The position numbers were made by a program, and so were the translations under genes. This document shows positions 12,690 through 21,658 of a DNA stretch of 64,000 bases, piece by piece. Every line of letters starts with the position of its first letter. Position 1 is the stretch's first letter. The stretch comes from Beroe forskalii (taxonomy: Eukaryota > Ctenophora > Nuda > Beroida > Beroidae), in the NCBI GenBank assembly GCA_011033025.1, contig WFMF01000011.1, forward strand, positions 372,001 to 436,000, in the 5' to 3' direction. The notes below the pieces were generated by a model. It worked only from the letters and a program-made list of their open reading frames with translations. It had not been told where the DNA came from and did no database searches.

Positions 12690-12999
12690 GCCTAGATGAT
12701 AATGTACATGAGTGATTTGAATAATGAATAATGATGAATGTGACTCTTTAAATCTACTTCAGCTTCTACATGAGTTTGATATGCAGGACTGCCAGGTTCC
12801 TTATAATAAGCAAAATAGAAATAAAATGTGTAATGTGTATGACACCTTGCAATAAGTATGGCTATAGTAAATGTTAATGTGATCGTCATCATGTCATCGT
12901 CTATTATCTCTACGGATAATTTGTATCTAATGTCCTTATCAACCTATCTAAGATAGTAAGATGTCCTTATCAACCTATCTAACGTCCGACCCCCGTCAC
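12690..12999. other. 3' flank of the EF-hand gene
   Basis: AT-rich. TGTCCTTATCAACCTATCTA occurs twice, 31 bp apart (about 12931 and 12962). On the minus strand this is the 3' UTR side of the EF-hand gene; no clear AATAAA is seen close to the stop. Confidence 0.4.
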
Positions 13000-14484
13000 T
13001 CAGAGGTTTTGTAAGATGGGTGCGATGATCTCCGCAAGCAGCTCGCTCTCTTGCTCGTTAGCCCCGCCCCCCACTTTGTCAAGGAACGCCTTGACTCCGG
13101 CCTCCTTCAGCAGGTGGCCCATCACCGCGTCCATATCACCCTCCGGAACCTGGATTCCCAGTTCCCCAAAGAGTCTCCCCGCTGTCTCCGCCAACATGTC
13201 CAGACTGTGGCGAGGGAAACTAGCCAGGTTCACCTGCCCGGTGTTGCTAAGGGTGTTGCTAAGGGGGTTGCTGAGTGCCGTGCTGCGGGGCAGGAACTCC
13301 TCGAAGACATCCAGAGCTAGCCGCTCAAACTCCAGGAGGTCGAGGTAGCCGTCCTGGTTGGAGTCGAGGCCCTCCCAACACTCCCGCACGCAGGAGAGGG
13401 GAAGGTCCAGGTCTTCTGGGGAGATGACCTGCTCAATGTCTTGAGCGATAGACACGTAGAACTCCCTCGCAGCGTCTGGAGCCCCCTCAAAGCTCACCTC
13501 TCTGCCCCCCAAGAACTGCATGGCTCGGGCTCTGAAGGCTTTGAGAAGACTTGCCTGGGAAGGACAGGGCACCTCATCCACGTGGATCATGGGACGGGTG
13601 TTGACAATGGGGACCTCCACGTGATCAGGAGCAGGGCACCCCTCCAGAGCTGCCATCAGCTCCCCCACACTCACCGAGCCGTCCTGGTCCTCATCCATGA
13701 GGGCAGAAAGGTCGTCCACTTCGTCCCGGCCCACGCCCACCTGTCCGATGAACTCAAACATCTCCTCGTAGGTAAACCCTCCTTCGTCTGCAGTGCTGAG
13801 TGCAGTCATCACCTTGGCAACTCCCAGCCTCACTTCTTCATCTTCTCTTCTGAAAAGGGAACAAATCATTTCTTTAACTGCTTCGCCCAGACCACTTTCT
13901 GCAATCTCTGCTGCTTTAAGTTTAATTTCCTCCATCTCAGCCCGTCTGTTTTCTGAGTTTTCCTCTGTCTCCTCCTCCTCTTCCACCTCATGCGTGCTCT
14001 CCTCCTCCACCTCCTGTGTGCTATCCTCCTCCTCTTGTGCGGAATCCTCAATAAGCACCTCGTGTTCCACCTCATGTTCCTCCCCCCAGCCAGCCGCAGA
14101 CTTGACACAGTCCCTCACCAAGGCGCCCACCTCCTCCGGCTCCACACACCCGCTCCTGTCCTCGTCCAGCACGTGCTCAAAGAGCGTCCTGAAACCAGCC
14201 AGGTTGCCTCGCAAGTTGGCTGCCACGTCCCTAATCTCCTGCCCAGAGAGGCAGAGGTCCGAGTCGGAGTCGAAGTCCTTCACAAAAGCGCGGGCCAGGT
14301 CCAGGGGTTGGCGGATTCCCTCCCTGCTCTCCAGGAGAGTCTTGAGTCCCCGACACAGCTGCCGCACCACCCCCGACATGGTGAAGGGTCGCGTCTCAGA
14401 GGGGTCCGGCTCCTGCTCTCTGGAGGGAACTTGGGAGGCTTGCACTGCCAGCACCAGCCCCACACACAGATACATCAGTCTCAT
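13000..14484 (-). CDS. Secreted multi-EF-hand calcium-binding protein, 494 aa
   Basis: One open coding exon. Residues 1-18 (MRLMYLCVGLVLAVQASQ) form a signal peptide, so the product should enter the secretory pathway. Four canonical 12-residue EF loops are visible: 72-83 (D-S-D-S-D...E), 107-118 (D-E-D-R-S...E), 264-275 (D-E-D-Q-D-G...E) and 374-385 (D-S-N-Q-D-G...E). A Glu-rich linker spans about 135-178. Near 405-416 a short LSN repeat (LSNPLSNTLSNT) sits in the C-terminal third. There is no KDEL-type tail and no transmembrane segment, so it is probably secreted or vesicular. The start is set by the signal peptide and a splice acceptor just upstream (CTCCCAGCAG ending at 14486). GC-rich coding composition stands out from the flanks. 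No named orthologue is recognised; calcium binding is inferred from the loops. Confidence 0.85.
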   Translation of the reverse strand: MRLMYLCVGLVLAVQASQVPSREQEPDPSETRPFTMSGVVRQLCRGLKTLLESREGIRQPLDLARAFVKDFDSDSDLCLSGQEIRDVAANLRGNLAGFRTLFEHVLDEDRSGCVEPEEVGALVRDCVKSAAGWGEEHEVEHEVLIEDSAQEEEDSTQEVEEESTHEVEEEEETEENSENRRAEMEEIKLKAAEIAESGLGEAVKEMICSLFRREDEEVRLGVAKVMTALSTADEGGFTYEEMFEFIGQVGVGRDEVDDLSALMDEDQDGSVSVGELMAALEGCPAPDHVEVPIVNTRPMIHVDEVPCPSQASLLKAFRARAMQFLGGREVSFEGAPDAAREFYVSIAQDIEQVISPEDLDLPLSCVRECWEGLDSNQDGYLDLLEFERLALDVFEEFLPRSTALSNPLSNTLSNTGQVNLASFPRHSLDMLAETAGRLFGELGIQVPEGDMDAVMGHLLKEAGVKAFLDKVGGGANEQESELLAEIIAPILQNL

Positions 14485-14485
14485 C

Positions 14486-14860
14486 CTGCTGGGAGAAATA
14501 GGGTTTTAGATCAACTTGGAAATCAGGAATTCTCACTCGGCGATAGAGTTAGGGTTTTGCATAGGGATTGGGTTAGGGTTTTATACCACTATCACGGGTT
14601 TAGCTATATGAAGGACACTTTAAGGGGGCAGGGGGGTCTTTGGGTTGTTGAGGAGCCACACAACCTAGTCCTTTTTGTTTTTAGGAAATATGGCAATATA
14701 AAACACGAGCATGATCAAAAACAAATTGTTTGGACACACTGCACAATGTTCTTGTGCAGTAGGCTCACATGAAATTGAATTTGATTTTAAAAGTTAGAAA
14801 TTCAAATAAAGACGAAATACAAAGTTTGGCTGGAACATTAAGCATTTGGATTCCACATAC
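14486..14860 (-). other. Probable 5' UTR intron of the EF-hand gene
   Basis: Read on the minus strand, TCCTCCG|GTATGT (donor at about 14860-14855) and CCCTATTTCTCCCAGCAG|G (acceptor ending at 14486) bound a 375-bp interval just before the ATG. No coding capacity is needed upstream. Inferred from splice consensus only. Confidence 0.5.
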
Positions 14861-15000
14861 CGGAGGAGATAAGAGAAGGAACATGCAAGCCCCCAATCGC
14901 AGCGCTTCCTTTTGTCACGTGCTGCAAGGCAGCCAATGAGAGTGAGACAAGTGTAACCGAATCCACGTTATCAGCAGTCCTTGTGAGGGGCCTTGCTTTG
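14861..15000 (-). promoter_or_regulatory. Likely promoter and first exon of the EF-hand gene
   Basis: More GC-rich than its surroundings. It holds a CACGTG E-box (14917-14922) and two CCAAT-type boxes in inverted orientation (around 14894 and 14932), upstream of the inferred first splice donor. No TATA box is obvious. Confidence 0.4.
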
Positions 15001-15259
15001 CCACTGCAGAACACCAGGCTAATTAATGCTTTGCTGACTGCTGTGGTTCAAGTTACTGGAAATTAAGAAGTAGGAACATGTTGTGGCGTGAGTACAAAGG
15101 TTAATACTGTTTACAAGAGGGTCGTATGAAAGTTACTTTTCACACTCAAATCCAATCGGAATGGATCAAAGTAAGACTGTACCAAAGGAATTGTTACCAA
15201 CTTTTATGGTTTTGGCTGCACAAGGGGGGTGCCGACTTATCACCAACCCTTTACCAATA

Positions 15260-16295
15260 ACCTCCTGCTAACCCCCGGTGAACCCCTGTTGACCCCCTGC
15301 TGAACCCCTACTGACCCCCTACAGACCCCCTACTGAACCCCTGGTGAACCCCTACTGACCCCCTGCTGACCCCCTGGTGAACCCCTACTGACCCCCTACA
15401 GACCACCTACTGACCCCCTGGTGAACCCCTGCTGACCCCCTGGTGAACCCTACTGACCACCTACTGACCCCCTGGTGAACCCCTGCTGACCCCCTGGTGA
15501 ACCCCTACTGACCACCTACTGACCCCCTACTGACCCCCTACTGACCCCCTGCTGTTGACCCCCCTACTGACCCCCTGACCCCTGGTGAACCCCCCTGCTG
15601 ACCCCTGGTGAACCCCTTGACCACCTACTGACCCCCTACTGACCCCCTGGTGAACCCCTGCTGACCCCTACGACTGACCCCTACTGACCCCCTACTGACC
15701 CCTGGTGAACCCCTGCTGACCCCCTGCTGACCCCCTACTGACCCCCTGGTGAACCCCTAATGTAGAGATGCATTTTATGGTACTTTGGTGCATTGGGGGT
15801 GTATCAGTCGACTGGTCATCGACATGTGAAGCGTCATGATAAGGCAAAGTGAAAATTAAAGTGCTTTTCGATGTTCAAAATCACTCATGATGAGAGTTAA
15901 AACAATGACCAGAAAGTGGTCAGTAGGGGTTCACCAGGGGGTCAGTAGACGTTCACCAGGCGGGGTCAGTAGGGGGCCAGCAGGGGGTCAGTAGGGGCTA
16001 GCAGGGGGTCAGTAGGGGTTAACCAGGGGGTCAGTAGGGGTTAACCAGGGGGTCAGTAGGGGGTCAACAGGGGTTCACCAGGGGGTCAGAAGGGGTTAAC
16101 CAGGGGGTCAGTAGGGGGTCAGCAGGGGTTCAGTAGGGGCTAGCAGGGGGTCAGTAGGGGTTCACCAAGGGTCACCAGAGGTCAGTACTTCAGTAGGGGT
16201 TCACCAAGGGTCAGAAGGGGCTCACCAGGGGGTCAGCAGGGGTTCACCAGGGGTTCAGAAGGGGGGGTCAGTAGGGGTTCACCGGGGGTCAGTAG
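15260..16295. repeat. Inverted minisatellite, CCCCCTGGTGAACCCCTGCTGA type
   Basis: From 15260 to 15760 units of about 15-16 bp (ACCCCCTACTG, ACCCCTGGTGA) run in tandem. After a unique 155-bp centre, 15919-16295 holds the complementary array (GTCAGTAGGGGTTCACCAGG). The two arrays could fold on each other. A small flanking hairpin, CTGATCAGGTGACC / GGTTACCTGATCA, spans about 16297-16362. Confidence 0.85.
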
Positions 16296-16369
16296 GCTGA
16301 TCAGGTGACCTATGTCTCATATCAACCGCCCTTGCATTATTACATGATACAGGTTACCTGATCACTGGT

Positions 16370-17040
16370 CAGCCTGCAGCAGGGGTCAACGCTTGCCTCA
16401 TCACCAGACACCATTTCTCTTGTGTTGTTATCTGATATGTTGCTTGTCTTTGCTCTGTGTAGTGTGAACTGTGTAGTACTGTATAGTTTCCGGTTCTGTC
16501 TCGCATTATTGATTGTTCGTTCAATTTTGTTGACAATCGATAGATTGATTATATGCTTGGTGCAGATGCGTTAATGCAGCATTTTTGGGCAAATTAAACA
16601 AGTCTAAGTTGAAGCTTTAACCTTCATCTTGAGTTGTTTAAGACCTCTTGTCTTTTGGCTTGCAGAAATCATACAAGAATTTACAAGAATTTTAAAATAT
16701 AATTTGTGACAAATCACAAAAGCAATGTCATTCAAATCACACACAAGTCAGTAGCTTATGTTAAACGGAGATGATATTGTGATTTGGTGATGTGTTATGG
16801 TGACGGAATTGATTTGATGCGGAGTCATCAATGGACTGATTCGAGGAAGAAGAAGAAACTGAAAGGATACAAAAAGGGGTTCACAATTTGAAATACTAGA
16901 GGGATCTAGGTGAGATTGGGGATCATAATGCGGGCACGTACCAAAGAGCCAACAGAGAGATGCTGAAGAGAAATAAGAACTTCATATGAAGTTACTTTTT
17001 GTTTCTTTGTTTGACACTGGATCTCGCTCTGCTCATTGAC
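16370..17040. other. Spacer without recognised features
   Basis: No ORF, RNA or repeat of note is seen. Confidence 0.4.
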
Positions 17041-17049
17041 ATCCTAAGT

Positions 17050-17236
17050 CAAAATCTAGAAGAAATGCGCGCGCGAGATCGTGACGTGACGCGTCACGTC
17101 ACGATAAGTTAGGATTTTCTTCCGAACAGGGGACGCGTCCCCTGTTCTAGCTAATCGTGACATGACGCGTTACGTCACGATTAGTTAGAACAGGGGACGC
17201 ATGACGTGACGCGTGACGTGACGCGTCATGTCACGA
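17050..17236. repeat. Cluster of perfect palindromes centred on ACGCGT
   Basis: CGTGACGTGACGCGTCACG (about 17079-17099) and AACAGGGGACGCGTCCCCTG (about 17124-17144) are self-complementary. Variants follow: CGTGACATGACGCGTTACG and TGACGTGACGCGTCATG. The phrase TCACGATTAGTTAG separates them. Function unknown. Confidence 0.7.
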
Positions 17237-17637
17237 TTAGTTGGGGTCTAAGCCTCTTGTAGGAAAGGTTGATATATCTTCGGCCGCAAACTTTTAACCA
17301 AACTCGAAAATTCCGTTCAGATCGTAAGTTGTGATTTTCAACAGTTGAAACGTTTCAGAAAGAGCAAAAAACGAAATGGCAATCGCATCGTGAAAGTGAT
17401 GCGCGCGTGCACGTGCACCTTGCGCGTCGCATAGCAACGCGCGCAACTGGTGAATTGTCGAATTGAGCCGAATTAAGAGCAATTCTCAATTTCTCAACCT
17501 TGTTTTTCGCGACGCTTTTTCCAACTTTGGACGTTAATTACGAAAAAAGTATAGCCAGAATCCATTTTTCTACCACTCTGCAAAAAATTGCAGCGTTTCA
17601 CCTCCATTTGGTTCAGTTATTTGTTCAAATCTGGGGA

Positions 17638-17697
17638 CCACTGAGCAATTCCCCCTCTTTCCTATATTATAAAGGAAAGGGGGGAATTGCTCAGTGG
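17638..17697. repeat. 24-bp hairpin arms, CCACTGAGCAATTCCCC
   Basis: CCACTGAGCAATTCCCCCTC at 17638 is mirrored by GGGGAATTGCTCAGTGG ending at 17697, with an AT-rich 11-nt loop. Two mismatches over about 25 bp. Confidence 0.7.
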
Positions 17698-17763
17698 CCC
17701 GGTTTGCAAATTAAACATCATCTTACTACTTATAATTCGTCCTCATATATAAATTAATAAATA

Positions 17764-18071
17764 AATAAATATATATCTGTCTGTCCGGTTTATGATTTCT
17801 GTCTGTCCGGTGGCTTATATATAGCCACAGATTTTTCTGACACCACTCAGTACCCAATCAAGCATGCCGATTGCCGATGATCGGAATGTTCATACCAGAG
17901 CACCAATGACGTTTGACACCACCTGACATATGGACATCACATAGAGGAGTAGGCACACCTGATTAAAATATGACCTCATCACTGATAAGAACTAAAGTAC
18001 TGCATTATACTGTACGAATTGCTGAAGCGAAAAAATTGTGAACGATGGCCGGAGGCCATGGGTTCTGCTAG
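17764..18071 (+). mobile_element. Helitron-like non-autonomous element
   Basis: The 3' end shows a short hairpin, ATGGCC-GGA-GGCCAT (18045-18059), then GGGTTCTG and a terminal CTAG before T (18068-18072). Hairpin plus CTRR/T is the Helitron 3' signature. The left end is tentatively placed at the CTGTCTGTCCGG-rich sequence near 17775. No Rep/helicase gene is present. Confidence 0.4.
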
Positions 18072-18369
18072 TTAATATAATAGCTTTATATTAATGATGT
18101 TTAATTTGCAAACCGGTTGTAAACTAATAACAGAGATAATTGATCAATTAAATTTATTATGGCAAATGTTATGATGAGATGATGATTTAACACCGTGCTG
18201 AATTTGCCAAAAAGTGTGATATGGATAGACAAAAACAATTTAAAATTGTTTGGGCTTCGCAGCCACTAAAGTACCTAAAATTATACGATTAAAAGTATTG
18301 ATATGAATTTTAATCGCAGCCCGGTCGTGGCGGTGCACTGCTGTTGCAGACCACGAATTTATTGTACTA

Positions 18370-18900
18370 CTAGCAGGCCCGTTAGGCTGCAAATACAAAG
18401 CTCACTCGGCGCTTCTATGCAGCACCTCGTTCGCAAAGTTTTAACACTACCATTTAAATTGATTAGATATTTTTACTGCATTAAAAATTCCAATCAGAAA
18501 AAAAGTTACGGAGCAACGAAATCAATACAGCATGACTGCATGAACAGAAATGAACGCGCGCACAGTACATATGCACGTGGCACATGTCCTATGCGCGCGC
18601 GTTGCAATGGTGCGTGACATACAGAGAAAAAACACAATTTGCGACTTTATAAGTAAGACTTTAAACTAGCAGGCCCGTTGGGCCTGCATATACACAGCTC
18701 ACTCGGCGTTGCTACGCAGCACCTCGTTCGCAAATTTTGAACACTATAATTCAAATTGATTGAATACTATTTACCGCATCAAAAAATTCCAATCAGATCA
18801 AAAGTTACCGATCAACGAAATCAAAACAACATTAAACAGAATTGACAGCGCGCAATCAATCTGTACGTGCAATTTTCCCTCCTGCGCGCGCGTCGCCCCT
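18370..18900 (-). mobile_element. Two tandem Helitron-like copies, minus strand
   Basis: CTAGCAGGCCCGTTAGGCTGC at 18370 and CTAGCAGGCCCGTTGGGCCT at 18666 each read, on the minus strand, as a GC-rich hairpin ending in CTAG. About 180 bp after each are closely similar (GCTCACTCGGCG..., CAGCACCTCGTTCGCAAA), so these are two copies about 297 bp apart. A related end is at 57005-57026. Confidence 0.5.
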
Positions 18901-18902
18901 TA

Positions 18903-19360
18903 AATTTTTGGGGGCCTAAATCAAAATTGTGCTCTATAACATAAGTGCGAAATTTAGTTTTGAAGCGATTCTGAAAATTTCATGTAAAAAAATTGAAAAA
19001 AAGGCTGAGATTTTGAAAAAAATGTTAAGTCCATAACCATTATCGCAAAACCGTAGACCGAGAAAATGGCGATTTTGTGGTTTTTTGGACCTCAAATCGC
19101 CATTTTAGCAGCAATATCGACTTCATTTTTTTTATGGTAACTCAGGGGACCATTATCTATCGATTGCATACCTCAGATCCCGTCCAAGTCGCTCTTGAAA
19201 AAATATATCCATTTTGGGCACATTTTTGGCGCCAGTGGGTACTGGGTCTGGGGGTACCAAACCCGGCCAAAAATTTGGCCCACGGGGTGTACCTTTTGGG
19301 TCAAACCATTATCTCAGAAACGTGTTTTCCAGAAAAATTTAGGTTGAACCCCCCCCCCCG
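18903..19360 (+). mobile_element. Half copy of foldback element H
   Basis: Starts within the loop sequence of H (ACATAAGTGCGAAATT) and runs through an arm ending TTTAGGTTGAACCCCCCC. Matches 6395-7016 with internal deletions. Only one arm is present. Confidence 0.75.
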
Positions 19361-19781
19361 CCTTAAATTGAAGAATTTTCGATAATTTTCGTTAATTAAT
19401 GAAGATAAATTTCCATATTACAGGTACTTAATATGAAAAAGAAGTATAATTTCCTTCAAAAGTTTGTCAAATTTTTGCGTTCAGAAATTTTGCGTTTCTG
19501 CCCTAGAAATTTTAAGAGTAAATACTGGAATCAATTTTCGCGGACCTGAAAATCACGGACATTAGTATCACAGACAAAATTTTCACGGACACTTATATTC
19601 ACGCTGAGTCGAGGGGGTTCGGACACTACGGCGCAGGACGCTGCGGCACTGGACTTTACGGCACAGGACTCTTGAGCACCACTTTGGTTTTTGGGTGGAC
19701 TCTGCGGCACACTCTGCGGCACGGTTGCAGTTATGGTAATGGAGTAGGGGACATTTGTCCCCAAACGACAGATACCTCTCA

Positions 19782-20270
19782 TCAGAGATCAAGAACATAC
19801 GGTAGATACTGCTTGTTAGCTGACCCTTTTAGGATTAGAGATAAGGAACATACGGTAGATACTGCTTGTGACCTCATTAGGATTCCGGGACTCATCGGAC
19901 TTCCGTTCCCATGAGAGCATGAGTAGAACATTATGACTTGATAGCACATGAACTCGGCATCTGACGAAACAACCAGATAGTATAAGAGATGCCTCTCTGT
20001 AGGATCCAACCAATGTTCAACAACGAAGATGTCAAGATATTGAGGTGGCGGACAGCTGGATCTCAGAATCCCCTTCGCGGTCACCTTGGATTCCGCTTCT
20101 CTGTAATTTAAGGCTCCCGGGGGAACCTCGAAGCCTTTAAGCAGTCTTACTGCCACGAGCCAGACCTTGCTGACTGATCTGCGCGAGGTATTCTCCAACA
20201 CCGCAGATATGGCGGAGAACACCCGCACTGCTCCCTCATCCACTGCTACCAAGAAGTCTTCCTGGGTCTT
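19782..20270 (-). CDS. Unrecognised ORF inside foldback F
   Basis: About 155 residues are open on the minus strand, with an ordinary amino-acid mix (AVDEGAVRVFSAISAVLEN early, SCPPPQYLDIFVVEHWLDP in the middle). No ATG lies between the upstream stop (about 20275) and the body, so it would need an upstream exon or is a fragment. The C-terminal end runs into a short direct repeat (AACATACGGTAGATACTGCT at about 19794 and 19847), which looks non-coding. No family is recognised. It could be captured host sequence, a decayed transposon protein or chance. Confidence 0.3.
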   Translation of the reverse strand, partial: KTQEDFLVAVDEGAVRVFSAISAVLENTSRRSVSKVWLVAVRLLKGFEVPPGALNYREAESKVTAKGILRSSCPPPQYLDIFVVEHWLDPTERHLLYYLVVSSDAEFMCYQVIMFYSCSHGNGSPMSPGILMRSQAVSTVCSLSLILKGSANKQYLPYVLDL

Positions 20271-20299
20271 CCCATGTGTCTACATTAAGCGGATACCGC

Positions 20300-20372
20300 A
20301 ACTTACATGGTCGAGGCGACAGCCGAGACTGTGTAAGTTGGATAATGGACGAGGCGTGCCGAGTTCATTATC
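20300..20372. repeat. Two adjacent hairpins with the CGAG...CGAG tip
   Basis: Hairpin 1 (20300-20339) has arms AACTTACA / TGTAAGTT and tip CGAGGC-GACA-GCCGAG (20312-20327). Hairpin 2 (20341-20372) has arms GATAATG / CATTATC and tip CGAGGC-GT-GCCGAG (20350-20363). The arms are unrelated, the tips the same. Confidence 0.7.
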
Positions 20373-20399
20373 GAAGGTATACGGTCACAGCTGAGATCA

Positions 20400-20560
20400 T
20401 GGAACCGGATTATACCCCGACCGGAAACAGTATTTCTTCCCACTCGGGTCTGACGACCCTCGTCTGGATTCAAAGCTTAAGTAGATTCTTGAGTGCTCCT
20501 TTATAAAATCAGATTTCATTTTAAGCTTTTTTGCTCTGTAATTCAGTGGAGACCGTATAA
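20400..20560 (+). repeat. Dispersed repeat shared with 45480-45640
   Basis: CCCACTCGGGTCTGACGACC, then a GATTCTTGAGTGCTCCTTTA-type segment, recurs in complement near 45535-45610 (GAGGGTCGTCAGACCCGAGT). Moderately diverged; borders unclear. Confidence 0.5.
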
Positions 20561-20935
20561 CCAAACTTACACGGTCGCTAAAACAAGCTTGGAAGGGGTA
20601 TAATTCAACTTACACGGAGTGCTTCCATGCCCTGGGTGTCCTGAGATACTTCACTCCTGAAACTATCATGGTGGGTTTCCGGCTGGCCTATATCTGGGTA
20701 ATGAGGTTCAGGTTAACGACTAATTCGTTGTTAATAGGAGATATTCCTTTAATTAGTGGTACTTAAATTGGATGTGCCGCAGAGTCCATCCTAAAACCAA
20801 AGTGTGCCGTAGCGTCCCCCCAAAACTGAAAAGTGTGCCCAAGAGTCCTGTGCCGTAGTGTCCTGTGCTGTAGTGTCCAGTGCTCTAGAGTCCTGTGCCG
20901 TAGTGTCCAATACCCTAGTCGAGCTGTGTCTAAAC

Positions 20936-21658
20936 GATGAAATGTGATGGAACTTGGAAAACCTGAATCCAACAAGAGGACCGGGCTGCGATTAGAATTC
21001 ATAATGCCTTCAATCGTATACTATCTAGCAGTCATGTCTCACAAGAAAGAGGCTGTCTCATACTATCTAGCCTCTCACTGAAGTCTCAATAACTCAATGC
21101 TTCATACTATCTTTCATTTCTCAGTGTCTCAGTGGTCGCCCATAGTATCGTCTCAGAGTGGTCCTAGTGGTGATGTAGAGGTAGATCCAGACGGTGCCCA
21201 AGAAAGTGAGCAGCTTGTAGATGTTTCCTAGGATCACCTGTAGGAAAGGAATGATAACCTCAAAGAAAGTGGCAGCATATCGCCGACTCTTCAAAATTCT
21301 TTACTTCACCACGCAGAGTAAAAAAATGTAATTTACCAGAAATGTATGTAGATCAAGATGCGCTGTGCCGAACGACAAGACTCCTCACATTTAACAATTA
21401 AGTCTGAGGAGTAACGGTCCTGCCGCGAGCGGCGAGACTGATATGTTGGCGTGCCAAATAGTCTAAATAGCAGAGGGCAGGTGACTATGCAAACTATTGA
21501 ACACTTAACTATAAGTGCCAGTTGGGTAATAAACCCCAATGGCCTCAACTCAAGAAGCTATCTGCCTAACTGGCTTGAGCCGAAAACATATGCTCAATTT
21601 CTTTTTAAGGCAATGAAAAAGTCAAAGGCTTCTCCTCCATTTTCTTATTTACTGCTAG
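20936..21658. other. Spacer without recognised genes
   Basis: CATACTATCT words recur near 21018, 21060 and 21107. Nothing coding is supported. Confidence 0.35.

Larger units (their letters stand above)
19608..20935. mobile_element. Foldback element F with 15-bp terminal repeats
   Basis: The left arm (19608-19740) carries GGACACTACGGCGCA-type 15-bp units. The right arm (20762-20935) carries the complement, TGTGCCGTAGTGTCC, in about five units, then the mirrored CCAAAGTGTGCCG/CTCTGCGGCACA block. Terminal arrays of 15-bp repeats are the plan described for sea-urchin TU foldback elements; the resemblance is structural only. About 1 kb of unique DNA lies between the arms. Confidence 0.75.

Noticed and set aside
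13016..14772. Plus-strand ORFs over the EF-hand gene
   Set aside because: Shadows of a GC-rich coding exon on the other strand.
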